Origin: Phycicoccus sp. Root101
Lineage (GTDB): Bacteria > Actinomycetota > Actinomycetes > Actinomycetales > Dermatophilaceae
Length of the DNA stretch: 64,000 bases
Reading direction: 5' to 3'
Assembly: GCF_001426245.1 (NCBI RefSeq)
Contig: NZ_LMCM01000010.1
Coordinates: forward strand, 477,830-541,829
Shown piece by piece: positions 53,346 to 61,784 of this stretch. The notes under the pieces were generated by a model. That model was not told the origin of the DNA, ran no database searches, and saw only the letters and a list, made by a program, of their open reading frames with translations. Each line of letters starts with the position of its first letter. Position 1 is the stretch's first letter. Made by a program: the position numbers and the translations under genes.

Positions 53346-53989
53346 GCCCTGCCCCCCGCACCGTGGTGCACCTGCTGCGCCACGGCGAGGTGCACAACCC
53401 CGACGGCGTGCTCTACGGGCGGCTCGACGGCTACCACCTGTCCGAGCTCGGCCGGGAGATGGCACAGGCCGCCGCCCGCCACCTCGAGGACCACGACATC
53501 ACCCACGTCGTCGCCTCGTCGCTGACCCGGGCCCAGGAGACGGCCACGCCGATCGCGACGTCGCACGACCTGCCCATCACCACGGACGACCGCGTCATCG
53601 AGGCGGGCAACTCCTTCGAGGGGGAGCACGTCGCCGGGATGCGGGCCTCGGCCTTCGCGCACCCGCGCTACTGGGGGCGGTTGACCAACCCCTTCAAGCC
53701 GTCGTGGGGCGAGCCCTACGCCGAGATCGCGACCCGCATGGTCGAGGCGATCGCGGACGCCCGTGAGCAGGCCCGCGGTCACGAGGCGGTGCTGGTGTCC
53801 CACCAGCTGCCGATCTGGACCGCCCGCAACCAGCTCGCGGGGCGCCACCTCTGGCACGACCCCCGCAAGCGGGAGTGCCGCCTCGCCTCCCTGACCACGC
53901 TCACCTACGTCGGCGACGAGCTCGAGGCCATCGCGTACTGCGAGCCCGCTGCCGCCCTGCTCGTCCGCTCCCACGGGGGAACCGGATGA
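53342..53989 (+). CDS. Histidine phosphatase (phosphoglycerate-mutase-like)
   Basis: The 215-residue product has the catalytic RHG motif in [19 protein letters not shown] (His near residue 15) and the second histidine in [11 protein letters not shown]. The [13 protein letters not shown] segment supplies the second arginine. The natural substrate is unknown; members at this locus in mycobacteria (Rv0525) are uncharacterised. It begins inside the hemL stop and ends inside the tlpA start, both ATGA. Confidence 0.88.
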   Translation: MSPAPRTVVHLLRHGEVHNPDGVLYGRLDGYHLSELGREMAQAAARHLEDHDITHVVASSLTRAQETATPIATSHDLPITTDDRVIEAGNSFEGEHVAGMRASAFAHPRYWGRLTNPFKPSWGEPYAEIATRMVEAIADAREQARGHEAVLVSHQLPIWTARNQLAGRHLWHDPRKRECRLASLTTLTYVGDELEAIAYCEPAAALLVRSHGGTG

Positions 53990-54594
53990 GCCACCGCACC
54001 TCCCGTATGGCGCGCGCCTCGGCGATGCTCGCCATACCGGTCCTCGCACTGTCGCTCGCGGCGTGCTCGCAGGACCCGAACTCCATCGCGGCCCAGGCCA
54101 AGTCGGGCAACCGTCAGGGCTACATCTCCGGCGACGGCACGGTCGAGGCCATCCCCGTCGCCCAGCGCAACAAGCCCGTCGTGCTGTCCGGGAAGACGCT
54201 GGACGACCAGTCGTGGTCGGTGGCCGCCCAGGCCGGCAAGGTCGTCGTGCTCAACGTCTGGGCCTCCTGGTGCCCGCCCTGCGAGAAGGAGGCGCCCGAG
54301 CTCAAGGACGCCGCCGAGAAGGTCGCGGCTGCGAGCAAGCCGGTGGTGTTCATGGGGATCAACACCCGGGACAACCCCGACTCGGGCAGGGCGACCGCCA
54401 AGCGCCAGGGCATCCCGTACCCGTCCCTGGATGACCAGGACGGCCGGATGATCCTCGCGCTGCAGGGGAAGGCCCCGACGCCGCCGGTCACGCTCGTCCT
54501 CGACCCCACCGGCCGCATCGCGGCCCGGGTCGTCGGTGAGGTGACGTCCTCGACGCTCACCGGGCTCGTCGACGACGTGCTGGCCGAGAAGTAG
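53986..54594 (+). CDS. TlpA/ResA-like thiol-disulfide lipoprotein
   Basis: The 202-residue protein has a lipobox LAAC (Cys27) and a thioredoxin domain with the redox motif WASWCPPCEKEAPEL (Cys96, Cys99) and cis-proline TPPVTLVLDP. It keeps apocytochrome CxxCH thiols reduced outside the membrane, with electrons from CcdA encoded next. ATGA overlap with the phosphatase gene. Confidence 0.92.
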   Translation: MSHRTSRMARASAMLAIPVLALSLAACSQDPNSIAAQAKSGNRQGYISGDGTVEAIPVAQRNKPVVLSGKTLDDQSWSVAAQAGKVVVLNVWASWCPPCEKEAPELKDAAEKVAAASKPVVFMGINTRDNPDSGRATAKRQGIPYPSLDDQDGRMILALQGKAPTPPVTLVLDPTGRIAARVVGEVTSSTLTGLVDDVLAEK

Positions 54595-54605
54595 GTCGGC
54601 CACCC

Positions 54606-55370
54606 TTGACTGCTGATGTCGCGGACACGGTGACCTCCGGCGCCCTCCCGGTCGCCGTCGTCGTCGCCCTGCTCGCCGGGATGGTGTCGTTCGCCTCACC
54701 CTGCGTGCTGCCGCTCGTGCCCGGATTCCTGGGGTACGTCACCGGGCTGTCGGACGAGTCGCTGGCGCAGCGCTCGCGGCACCGGATGGTGGCCGGCGCG
54801 CTGCTGTTCGTGCTCGGATTCACCGTCGTCTTCATGGCGACGACGGTGTTCCTCGCGAGCCTCGGTGCCACCTTCGTCGAGCACCGTCAGCTGCTCATGC
54901 GCGGAGGGGGCGTCCTCGTCATCCTCATGGCGCTGGTCTTCCTCGGTGTGGGGACCCGCGCAGGGTCGCAGCGCGAGCTGAAGATCCACCGCCGTCCGGC
55001 CTCGGGACTTGCGGGCGCGCCCCTGCTCGGGGCGGTCTTCGGTCTCGGCTGGGCGCCCTGCACCGGCCCCACGCTGGGGGCGGTGGTCGCCCTGGCCACC
55101 ATCACCGGCGACCAGTCGGCGGTGACGCGCGGCACCATCCTCGCGCTGGCCTACAGCCTCGGTCTGGGCCTGCCCTTCCTCCTCATCGCCGCGGGGTTCG
55201 AGCGGTTCGGGCGGGTCTCGGCCTTCCTGCGCCGCCACCAGCGCGGCATCCAGCTGTTCGGCGGCGCCCTGCTGCTGGTCATCGGGGTCCTCCTCGTGAC
55301 CGGTGTCTGGGAGTCCTGGACCCGATACCTGCAGACCTCGCTGGTCAGCGGATTCCAGACGGTGATCTGA
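54606..55370 (+). CDS. ccdA: Cytochrome c biogenesis protein CcdA
   Basis: CcdA carries electrons from cytoplasmic thioredoxin through the membrane to ResA. The 254-residue protein has six helices, with one cysteine in SFASPCVLPLVPG and the partner in LGWAPCTGPTLG. The TTG start at 54606 follows GTAGGTCGG; GTG 54630 is a less likely alternative. It is directly followed by resB. Confidence 0.93.
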   Translation: MTADVADTVTSGALPVAVVVALLAGMVSFASPCVLPLVPGFLGYVTGLSDESLAQRSRHRMVAGALLFVLGFTVVFMATTVFLASLGATFVEHRQLLMRGGGVLVILMALVFLGVGTRAGSQRELKIHRRPASGLAGAPLLGAVFGLGWAPCTGPTLGAVVALATITGDQSAVTRGTILALAYSLGLGLPFLLIAAGFERFGRVSAFLRRHQRGIQLFGGALLLVIGVLLVTGVWESWTRYLQTSLVSGFQTVI

Positions 55371-55371
55371 C

Positions 55372-56928
55372 GTGGCCGACACCATCACCCAGCCGAGGCT
55401 GGGCCTCGTGGGCTGGCTGCGCTGGATGTGGCGCCAGCTCACGAGCATGCGCACCGCCCTCTTCCTCCTGCTGCTCCTGGCGATCGGCGCCCTGCCGGGC
55501 TCGATCTGGCCGCAGCGCAGCATCGACTCGGCGCGCACCGCCGACTACATCGCCAACCACCCCAAGGCCGGGCCGTGGCTCGACCGGTTCGGGTTCTTCG
55601 AGGTGTACGCCTCGCCGTGGTTCGCGGCGATCTACCTGCTGCTGTTCGTCTCCCTCGTCGGCTGCGTGCTGCCCCGCAGCAAGGTGCACTGGACCGCGAT
55701 GCGCTCCCGGCCGCCGCGGGCGCCGGCGCGGCCCGAGCGGCTGCCGTCGTCGGGTCGGGCCGAGCTGGAGGCCACCTCCGAGGAGGTGCTCGACGCGGCT
55801 CGTGAGGTGCTGCGCGGCAAGCGGTTCCGCACCGACTCGCACGACGAGACCTCGGTGAGCGCGGAGAAGGGCTACCTCAAGGAGACCGGAAACCTGGTCT
55901 TCCACCTGTCGCTGATCTTCGTCATCATCGGCGTCGCCGTGGGCCACCTGTGGGGCTGGAAGGGCGACGTGATCATCCCCGTGGGCAAGACCTTCTCGAA
56001 CACGCTGCTGCAGTACGACACGTTCGCCCCCGGGCCCTGGGTCGACCCGCAGAAGCTGTCCCCGTTCAGCCTCAAGGTCGACAAGCTCGACGCCACCTTC
56101 GAGGAGAACGTCACCGGGCGCGGCCAGTTCGGCCAGCCGCGCGACTTCACCGCACACGTCACGACCGAGGCCGTGCCCGGCGCCCCGCCGAAGCAGTCGA
56201 CGATCAAGGTCAACCACCCGCTCGAGATGACCGACGCCGGGGTCTTCCTGCTGGGCAACGGCTACGCCCCGGTCGTCACCGTGCGCGACAAGGACGGCAA
56301 CAAGACCTACAGCGGACCGGTGCCGTTCCTCGCGCAGGACAACAACTACACGTCGGTCGGGGCCATCAAGGTGCCCGGTGCCGGGCCCAAGCAGCTCGGC
56401 TTCTCGGGCCTGTTCCTGCCGACCGCCATCATCGACAAGGACAAGGGTCCGACCTCGATCTTCCCCGACGCGAAGAAGCCGGCGCTCGCACTGACGCTCT
56501 TCGAGGGAACCCTCTTCCCGGGTGGTCGGCCGCAGTCGGTGTACGTCCTCGACACCGCCGAGATGACCCAGGTGAAGACCGACAAGGACCAGCCCCTGCG
56601 GATCTGGCTCGAGCCCGGCAAGACCTTCGAGCTCCCCGGCGACCGGGGGTCGATCACCTTCGACAGCGTGGACCGGTTCGCCGGGCTGTCGATCCGGCAC
56701 GACCCCGGCAAGTTCATCACCCTGGCCGCGGCGCTCCTCGCGCTCGCCGGCCTGATCTCCTCGCTGGTGGTGCGGCGACGTCGGGTCTTCGTGCGGGTTT
56801 CCCCTGCACCCGAGGCGGGACGTACCGTGGTCACCGTCGGCGGGCTCGCCAAGGGCGACGACGACGGGCTCCAGGAGGTGGTCGAGGACATCCTCGCCAC
56901 CGTGCAACGACGATTGGGCAGCGCATGA
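55372..56928 (+). CDS. resB: Cytochrome c synthetase subunit ResB/Ccs1
   Basis: The 518-residue protein has three N-terminal helices (LFLLLLLAIGALPGSIW, FAAIYLLLFVSLVGCVL, LVFHLSLIFVIIGVAVGHLW), a large outside domain (residues 200-440) and a last helix near FITLAAALLALAGLISSLVV, as in the System II Ccs1 family. With CcsA it forms the heme export and ligation complex. GTG 55372 is one base after the ccdA stop; ATGA overlap with ccsA. Confidence 0.93.
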   Translation: MADTITQPRLGLVGWLRWMWRQLTSMRTALFLLLLLAIGALPGSIWPQRSIDSARTADYIANHPKAGPWLDRFGFFEVYASPWFAAIYLLLFVSLVGCVLPRSKVHWTAMRSRPPRAPARPERLPSSGRAELEATSEEVLDAAREVLRGKRFRTDSHDETSVSAEKGYLKETGNLVFHLSLIFVIIGVAVGHLWGWKGDVIIPVGKTFSNTLLQYDTFAPGPWVDPQKLSPFSLKVDKLDATFEENVTGRGQFGQPRDFTAHVTTEAVPGAPPKQSTIKVNHPLEMTDAGVFLLGNGYAPVVTVRDKDGNKTYSGPVPFLAQDNNYTSVGAIKVPGAGPKQLGFSGLFLPTAIIDKDKGPTSIFPDAKKPALALTLFEGTLFPGGRPQSVYVLDTAEMTQVKTDKDQPLRIWLEPGKTFELPGDRGSITFDSVDRFAGLSIRHDPGKFITLAAALLALAGLISSLVVRRRRVFVRVSPAPEAGRTVVTVGGLAKGDDDGLQEVVEDILATVQRRLGSA

Positions 56929-57923
56929 CGAACGAGACCCTGGCGGGCTACGCCAACGTCAGCCTCTACTCGGCGATGGCGGTCTTCACGATCGCCATGC
57001 TGTGCTACGCCGTCTACCTCGCCGGTCTGCTCCCGGCCCGCGACCGCGCGGGCGACCGGGAGCCGGAGCTCGCGGTCGACCGCGAGCTCGTCTCCGCCGG
57101 TGCCCCCTCGGAGACGGCGGGCACGCCTGTGTCCGGGACCCCGCGCCCCGGGCGCCCCGACGAGTCGGACGTCCCCTCGCGGGCCCGTGCCGCGGCCGGC
57201 ATCGGTGCGACGACGACCTGGCTGGGCGGGATGCTGCTGGTCGTGTCGATCGCCCTGCGCGGCCTGTCGGTCGACCGGTGGCCGCTGGGCAACATGTTCG
57301 AGTTCGCCGTGATGGGGTCGATGTTCACCTCGATCGCCTTCTCGGTCTGGGCGACCAAGCGGGACCTGCGCTGGCTGGGACTGTTCATCACCGGCCCGAT
57401 CCTGCTCGTCCTCGGCATGGCCGTCCGGGTCTGGTACACCGAGGCCGCCGAGCTGCTCCCGTCGCTGCAGAGCTACTGGCTCGTCATCCACGTGACCGTC
57501 GCCGTGCTGGCCAGCGCCATCTTCACCCTCGGCGCCGCCGCGTCGGCCGTCTACCTCGTCAAGGACGCGTTCGCCCGTTCCGGCCGCAGCAGCTTCCTCG
57601 ACCGGTTCCCCGACGCGCCGTCGCTCGAGCGCACGGCCTACGGCCTGCACATCGTCGCGTTCCCCCTGTGGACCTTCACCCTCATCGCCGGGGCCATCTG
57701 GGCCCGCCAGGCGTGGGCGTCCTACTGGAACTGGGACCCCAAGGAGGTCTGGACCTTCGTGATCTGGGTCGTCTACGCGGCATACCTGCACTCGCGGGCG
57801 ACCAGCGGGATCAGCCGGCAGACGGCGACGTACATCGCCCTGGCCGGCTACGCCTGCATCATCGTGAACTTCGCCGTCGTCAACGTGTTCTTCGTCGGCC
57901 AGCACTCCTACTCAGGCCTGTAA
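56925..57923 (+). CDS. ccsA: Cytochrome c synthetase subunit CcsA/CcsB
   Basis: The 332-residue heme handling protein has eight helices and the tryptophan-rich WWD motif in ASYWNWDPKEVWTFVIW. Conserved histidines for heme lie in VIHVTVAVLAS and LHIVAFPLWT. A 50-residue Pro/Glu-rich insert follows the first helix (residues 40-90) and is variable in the family. ATG 56925 overlaps the resB stop. Confidence 0.94.
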   Translation: MTNETLAGYANVSLYSAMAVFTIAMLCYAVYLAGLLPARDRAGDREPELAVDRELVSAGAPSETAGTPVSGTPRPGRPDESDVPSRARAAAGIGATTTWLGGMLLVVSIALRGLSVDRWPLGNMFEFAVMGSMFTSIAFSVWATKRDLRWLGLFITGPILLVLGMAVRVWYTEAAELLPSLQSYWLVIHVTVAVLASAIFTLGAAASAVYLVKDAFARSGRSSFLDRFPDAPSLERTAYGLHIVAFPLWTFTLIAGAIWARQAWASYWNWDPKEVWTFVIWVVYAAYLHSRATSGISRQTATYIALAGYACIIVNFAVVNVFFVGQHSYSGL

Positions 57924-57939
57924 AGGAACCACCCGAACC

Positions 57940-58248
57940 ATGCTGCGGTACTCCGTCCTGCGACTGCTCGTCTTCTTCGGGGTCCTGTCGTTGCTCTGGC
58001 TGCTCGGCCTGCGCGACAAGGACCAGCAGTGGATGCTGCTCGTGCTCAGCGCCCTGATCTCCATGGTGCTGTCGTACTTCGTGCTCGCGCGGTTCCGCGA
58101 GGAGAGCACCCGGCAGCTGGCCGAGCGCGTGCAGCGCCGCACCGAGGCGAAGCAGGCCGCGGCGGCGGCGGGCGTGGGCACGGTCCACGGGCGCGACGAG
58201 TCCGCCGAGGACGCCGAGGACGAGGGCGGCCCGGTCCAGTACCGCTGA
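57940..58248 (+). CDS. DUF4229 small membrane protein
   Basis: The 102-residue protein has two helices (LRLLVFFGVLSLLWLLGL and WMLLVLSALISMVLSYFVL), a basic coiled-coil-like stretch (REESTRQLAERVQRRTEAKQ) and an acidic tail. It matches DUF4229, often found after CcsA in actinobacteria. AAAGGA is before the ATG. A role in cytochrome assembly is suggested only by context. Confidence 0.85.
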   Translation: MLRYSVLRLLVFFGVLSLLWLLGLRDKDQQWMLLVLSALISMVLSYFVLARFREESTRQLAERVQRRTEAKQAAAAAGVGTVHGRDESAEDAEDEGGPVQYR

Positions 58249-58252
58249 CCCG

Positions 58253-58834
58253 CTAGCCGGGGGTCGCGGCCGAGGGTTCGGGCAGCGAGGGCCCGTCGGT
58301 GGGGTAGACGCCGACAGCGAAGCCGTAGACGGTGTCGCCGGACCGCGGGAGCTCGTCGAACTCCCGCACGAGGGCGGCCATCCGCTCCCAGAACTCGCCG
58401 ACCCGGTCCTCCGGAAGCCGGGCGTGGCGGATGAAGCCCCAGAGCTTCCCGTCCCGGAACGCGGCCGCAGACTCCTGCGCGGCGACCTCGAAGTCGTTGA
58501 AGTCGCCCGGCAGGTCGGGCTCGCCGGCGCCCCGCTCGACGGCGACGTGGAACATCCGGGCGGTGCGGCCGTAGAAGCGCTCCTCGACGGCGCGGACGCG
58601 ACGGGTGCGCACGACGCGGACCAGTCCCGCGTCGGCCAGGACCTTCACGTGGTGGGCCATCGTGCTCTTGGGGCGGCCCACCGCGGTCGCCAGCTCGGTG
58701 ACCGTGGCGGCCCGCTCGTGCAACAGGCCCAGGACCGAGGTGCGCAGGGGGTTGCTGATCGCCCGGACCTGGGCCGGGGTGGTCAGCGCGAGCCGGTCGG
58801 CGAGCTCGTAGTCGGGAGGGGTGTTGTCAGCCAT
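58253..58834 (-). CDS. ArsR-like winged-helix regulator
   Basis: The 193-residue protein has an ArsR-type DNA-binding domain (ISNPLRTSVLGLLHERAATV, ELATAVGRPKSTMAHHVKVL, wing RVVRTRRVRAVEERFYGRTA) and a C-terminal helical region of unknown ligand. There is no metal-binding cysteine set. TAGTCT nine bases before ATG 58834 gives a nearly leaderless mRNA. It is divergent from the hydrolase gene, with a clear inverted repeat between. Confidence 0.87.
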   Translation of the reverse strand: MADNTPPDYELADRLALTTPAQVRAISNPLRTSVLGLLHERAATVTELATAVGRPKSTMAHHVKVLADAGLVRVVRTRRVRAVEERFYGRTARMFHVAVERGAGEPDLPGDFNDFEVAAQESAAAFRDGKLWGFIRHARLPEDRVGEFWERMAALVREFDELPRSGDTVYGFAVGVYPTDGPSLPEPSAATPG

Positions 58835-58858
58835 GGCCCGATCAGACTACTCTCACAG

Positions 58859-58882
58859 AACGTTCCATACTGTTGGATCGTT
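58859..58882. promoter_or_regulatory. Candidate operator between regulator and hydrolase
   Basis: AACGTTCCA (58859-58867) and TGGATCGTT (58874-58882) form an inverted repeat with one mismatch and a six-base spacer. It overlaps CATACT (58866-58871), a possible -10 box for the hydrolase gene. The regulator would thus repress it. Confidence 0.6.
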
Positions 58883-58895
58883 GGAGGAGGAAGTC

Positions 58896-59495
58896 ATGGT
58901 CGAGGTCGTCGTGTTCCACCACGTGCAGGGGCTCACGCCGGGGGTGAGGGCGTTCGCGGACGAGCTGCGGCAGGCCGGGCACACCGTGCACACGCCGGAC
59001 CTGTTCGACGGCCGCACGTTCACGACGATCGACGAGGGCATGGCGCACGCGCGCTCCGTCGGGTTCGACACCCTCCTCGATCGTGGAGTGGCCGCCGTCG
59101 AGGACCTGCCGGCGGACCTGGTCTACGCCGGGTTCTCGCTCGGCGTGATGCCGGCCCAGAAGCTCGCCCAGACCCGGGCAGGGGCGCGTGGCGCGCTGCT
59201 GCTGCACGGATGCATCCCCGTCTCCGAGTTCGGAGAGCGCTGGCCCGACGGCGTGCCCGTGCAGGTGCACGGCATGGACGCGGACCCCTTCTTCGCCGAG
59301 GAGGGTGGCGACCTCGACGCGGCCCGCGCGCTCGCCGCGTCGACCGACCAGGCAGAGGTCTTCCTCTACCCGGGGGAGGAGCACCTCTTCACCGACTCCT
59401 CGCTGCCCGCGTATGACGCGCAGGCTGCGGACCTGCTCACGCAGCGGGCGCTGCAGTTCCTCGACCGCGTGGGGCGTACCGCGGACGAGGTGTAG
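58896..59495 (+). CDS. Dienelactone hydrolase-family protein
   Basis: The 199-residue alpha/beta hydrolase has the nucleophile elbow GFSLGVM (Ser in place of the usual Cys of dienelactone hydrolases), an Asp in HGMDADPFFAEEG and the His in GEEHLFTDSS. It begins VEVVVFHHVQGLTPGV. Substrate unknown. ATG 58896 has GGAGGAGG five bases upstream. Control by the divergent ArsR-like protein is likely. Confidence 0.85.
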   Translation: MVEVVVFHHVQGLTPGVRAFADELRQAGHTVHTPDLFDGRTFTTIDEGMAHARSVGFDTLLDRGVAAVEDLPADLVYAGFSLGVMPAQKLAQTRAGARGALLLHGCIPVSEFGERWPDGVPVQVHGMDADPFFAEEGGDLDAARALAASTDQAEVFLYPGEEHLFTDSSLPAYDAQAADLLTQRALQFLDRVGRTADEV

Positions 59496-59576
59496 GCCGG
59501 CGCCCTGGCCGAAAGCTCGCTGGACGGGCGGGTTCGGTGGCGCATCCTGACCCGCGACACGGCGGATTCCCGCTGC

Positions 59577-59582
59577 TAGTGT
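59577..59582 (+). promoter_or_regulatory. -10 box TAGTGT of the secreted orphan gene
   Basis: TAGTGT lies 59 bases before the ATG; the leader holds the ribosome site AGGGGA. Confidence 0.4.
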
Positions 59583-59640
59583 CCCAGCACCTCCATCAAA
59601 GGGGGTGGGGGCAAGGGGAACACGGGGACAGGGGACGCGT

Positions 59641-60291
59641 ATGTTCAGCACGCTCAAGCGGGTCGGGGTCGTCGCAGCACTGGTCGGGGGATCGGTTCTC
59701 GCGCCGACCCAGGCCTACGCCGCGGACGGGTGCGGCACCGACTACTACAAGCACAGTGACGGCTACCTCACGGCGGACCAGCACTGGACGCAGTCCGGGC
59801 GCAGCGCCTGGATCTACCACTCGGGCAGGGTGCGCTGGTGCACCCAGAACGACCCGTTGAACGACGACGAGCGACGCCGTGCGGTCGTCGGCTACCCGTC
59901 GTCGGACTACCCGTTCGAGAGCTGGATCATCAAGGGCAGCAACTACCGGGCCTTCTGCGTGAGCCAGAAGATCCGGATCCACATGACGGGGATCAAGTCG
60001 TCGTCGTCCTGGAGCCTCGGCGGCACCGTGTCCAAGGACGGACCGGGCGTGGGCTACACCTACAGCTCGAGCTCGGACACCGTGACCGTGACGGTCAACC
60101 GTTCGGGGGCCAAGGCGTGCAGCGCCACCAACAACGTCATCGCCCGCACCAGCGGCATCGTCGCGACGGCGCAGGACGAGTCCGGCAAGGTCGACTGGGT
60201 CGAGCTCCAGACGACGATCAGCGGGTCCTACGTGGTCAGCGGGACGGTCGTCGGTTTCAGCCACACGTTCTCGGAGAAGGACTACAGCTAG
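59641..60291 (+). CDS. Secreted protein of unknown family
   Basis: The 216-residue product has a Sec signal peptide (AALVGGSVLAPTQAYA, cleavage about residue 28). The mature part has four cysteines (DGCGTD, RWCTQN, AFCVSQ, KACSAT), enough for two disulfides, and many Ser, Thr and aromatic residues in a beta-like pattern (GYTYSSSSDTVTVTVNRSG). I recognise no domain or catalytic motif. ATG 59641 has AGGGGA seven bases upstream. A hairpin follows. It may be a taxon-restricted secreted factor. Confidence 0.7.
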   Translation: MFSTLKRVGVVAALVGGSVLAPTQAYAADGCGTDYYKHSDGYLTADQHWTQSGRSAWIYHSGRVRWCTQNDPLNDDERRRAVVGYPSSDYPFESWIIKGSNYRAFCVSQKIRIHMTGIKSSSSWSLGGTVSKDGPGVGYTYSSSSDTVTVTVNRSGAKACSATNNVIARTSGIVATAQDESGKVDWVELQTTISGSYVVSGTVVGFSHTFSEKDYS

Positions 60292-60310
60292 TCGCTCCAC
60301 GGTGTGCGGC

Positions 60311-60357
60311 CACGGGCCGTGCGGTCCTCGCACCTCGGGGGGATCGCACGGTCCGTG
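60311..60357 (+). terminator. Hairpin between converging genes
   Basis: CACGGGCCGTGCG (60311-60323) pairs with 60345-60357 with a single G-T wobble and a 21-base loop. It lies between the secreted orphan and the monooxygenase gene. Confidence 0.5.
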
Positions 60358-60378
60358 CCCTACCCGACGGGGCCCGGG

Positions 60379-61782
60379 TCACATGAGCTCGGCCAGTCGG
60401 GCCAGTCCCGGTCCCGTGTGGGTCGCCAGGCGTTCTCGGGCGTCGTCGAGGGCGGTCGACCCGGGGTGGCCGGGCGGAACCCTGGCCGGGTTGAGAGCGA
60501 CGCCTGTCGACCACTCACGGATGTCGTCCTCCGCCGAGAACGACAACGTGCTCCGGGTGCCGTGGACGATCATCCGCGCCCAGTCCTGGAGGGTGTTCCC
60601 GTACTGCGACGGGGGGCAGATCCGGTTCTTCTCGGTGTCGTCGCCTCGGGTCGCCTCGACGTAGCCGGTCAACGCGGCCCCGAACGAGGGGAACCCCGCC
60701 CTGATCGTCTGCAGCGTGATCGCCTCGGGCCGCCAGACCGGCACCCGCCCGGGGACCTTGAGGCCGTCCGCCGCGCAGTGGACCACCAGGGCGTCCGGGG
60801 CGACCGCGACCGAACCGTGCTCGAAGGTGAGCCGGCCCCGCTCGACGGCCCGGAGGTGTCCCCGGCGCACCACGTTCTCCACCGTCCGCAGCTCCTCGAG
60901 CTCCCACGTGGCCAGGGTCGGCGCCTTGGCCATGGCCGGGGTGACGGCAGGGTCGAGGCGCAGCATGATGCCGCGGTCCTCGAGCCGCAGGAACAGCTCG
61001 TCCAGCGATCGGGTGTGCCGTGCAGCCTGCATCAGGTCGGCCAGCATCCCGAGGAACACCGCCGGGTCCGGCTGGATGACCGCTCGGTTCAGCATCCAGG
61101 GATCCCGTGGCCTGACCCAGCAGATCGCATCCGGATCGACGCCGCGCGCGAGGAGCCAGACGCACGCGTCGGTCGCGGTCTTGCCCGACCCGACGACGAC
61201 GTACTGGCTCGGTGCCTCGTCCACCCTGCCGAGGTCGTTCACCGACACCACCCGGGCGCCCTTGGCCACCGCGAACGGTGGCGGCGTCTCGGCCGGGATG
61301 CTGGGGGACAGGTAGTGGGCGTCGACGATCCGGCACCCCGGCCGCACCTCGGACCGTGCGCCCGAGACCCGCGAGACGAACGTGCGGTTGCCGACGTACT
61401 CGGTGGTGGGGTGGAACTCGACCCGCTCGCTGCTCACCAGCCGGTCGAGGACGTGGGCGTAGTACGTGCAGATCTCCGGTTGGGTGGCCCGCTCCTGCAG
61501 GCCCCTCTCGGGACCGTCCTGCTGGACCTTGCCGCCGCCGAGCAGGGTCGACGCCACCCCGTAGAAGCACGACGGCTGGTGCAGTCGCACGAAGGGGTAT
61601 GCCTCGAGCCAGTGCCCGCTCACACCGTAGCGACGGTCGACCAGGACCACGCGGACATCGGCGTGGTCGACGAGCGCATCGGTGAACGCCATGCCCATGG
61701 CGCCCGCGCCCACCACGAGGTAGTCGGCTTCGACGACGCGGGTCACGGGGCCACGCTGCCACTCCCCGGGTGGCTCGTCCAT
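60379..61782 (-). CDS. FAD/NAD(P)-binding monooxygenase-like protein
   Basis: The 467-residue protein has an N-terminal FAD loop (ADYLVVGAGAMGMAFTDAL), an acidic strand end (VVLVDRRYGVSGHW) and a second nucleotide loop (YVVVGSGKTATDACVWLL), as in flavin monooxygenases that use NADPH. Conserved PFVRLHQPSCFYG is typical of a poorly studied actinobacterial subgroup. Substrate unknown. ATG 61782 is two bases after the stop of the winged-helix gene, so both are one unit. Confidence 0.82.
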   Translation of the reverse strand: MDEPPGEWQRGPVTRVVEADYLVVGAGAMGMAFTDALVDHADVRVVLVDRRYGVSGHWLEAYPFVRLHQPSCFYGVASTLLGGGKVQQDGPERGLQERATQPEICTYYAHVLDRLVSSERVEFHPTTEYVGNRTFVSRVSGARSEVRPGCRIVDAHYLSPSIPAETPPPFAVAKGARVVSVNDLGRVDEAPSQYVVVGSGKTATDACVWLLARGVDPDAICWVRPRDPWMLNRAVIQPDPAVFLGMLADLMQAARHTRSLDELFLRLEDRGIMLRLDPAVTPAMAKAPTLATWELEELRTVENVVRRGHLRAVERGRLTFEHGSVAVAPDALVVHCAADGLKVPGRVPVWRPEAITLQTIRAGFPSFGAALTGYVEATRGDDTEKNRICPPSQYGNTLQDWARMIVHGTRSTLSFSAEDDIREWSTGVALNPARVPPGHPGSTALDDARERLATHTGPGLARLAELM

Positions 61783-61784
61783 GG

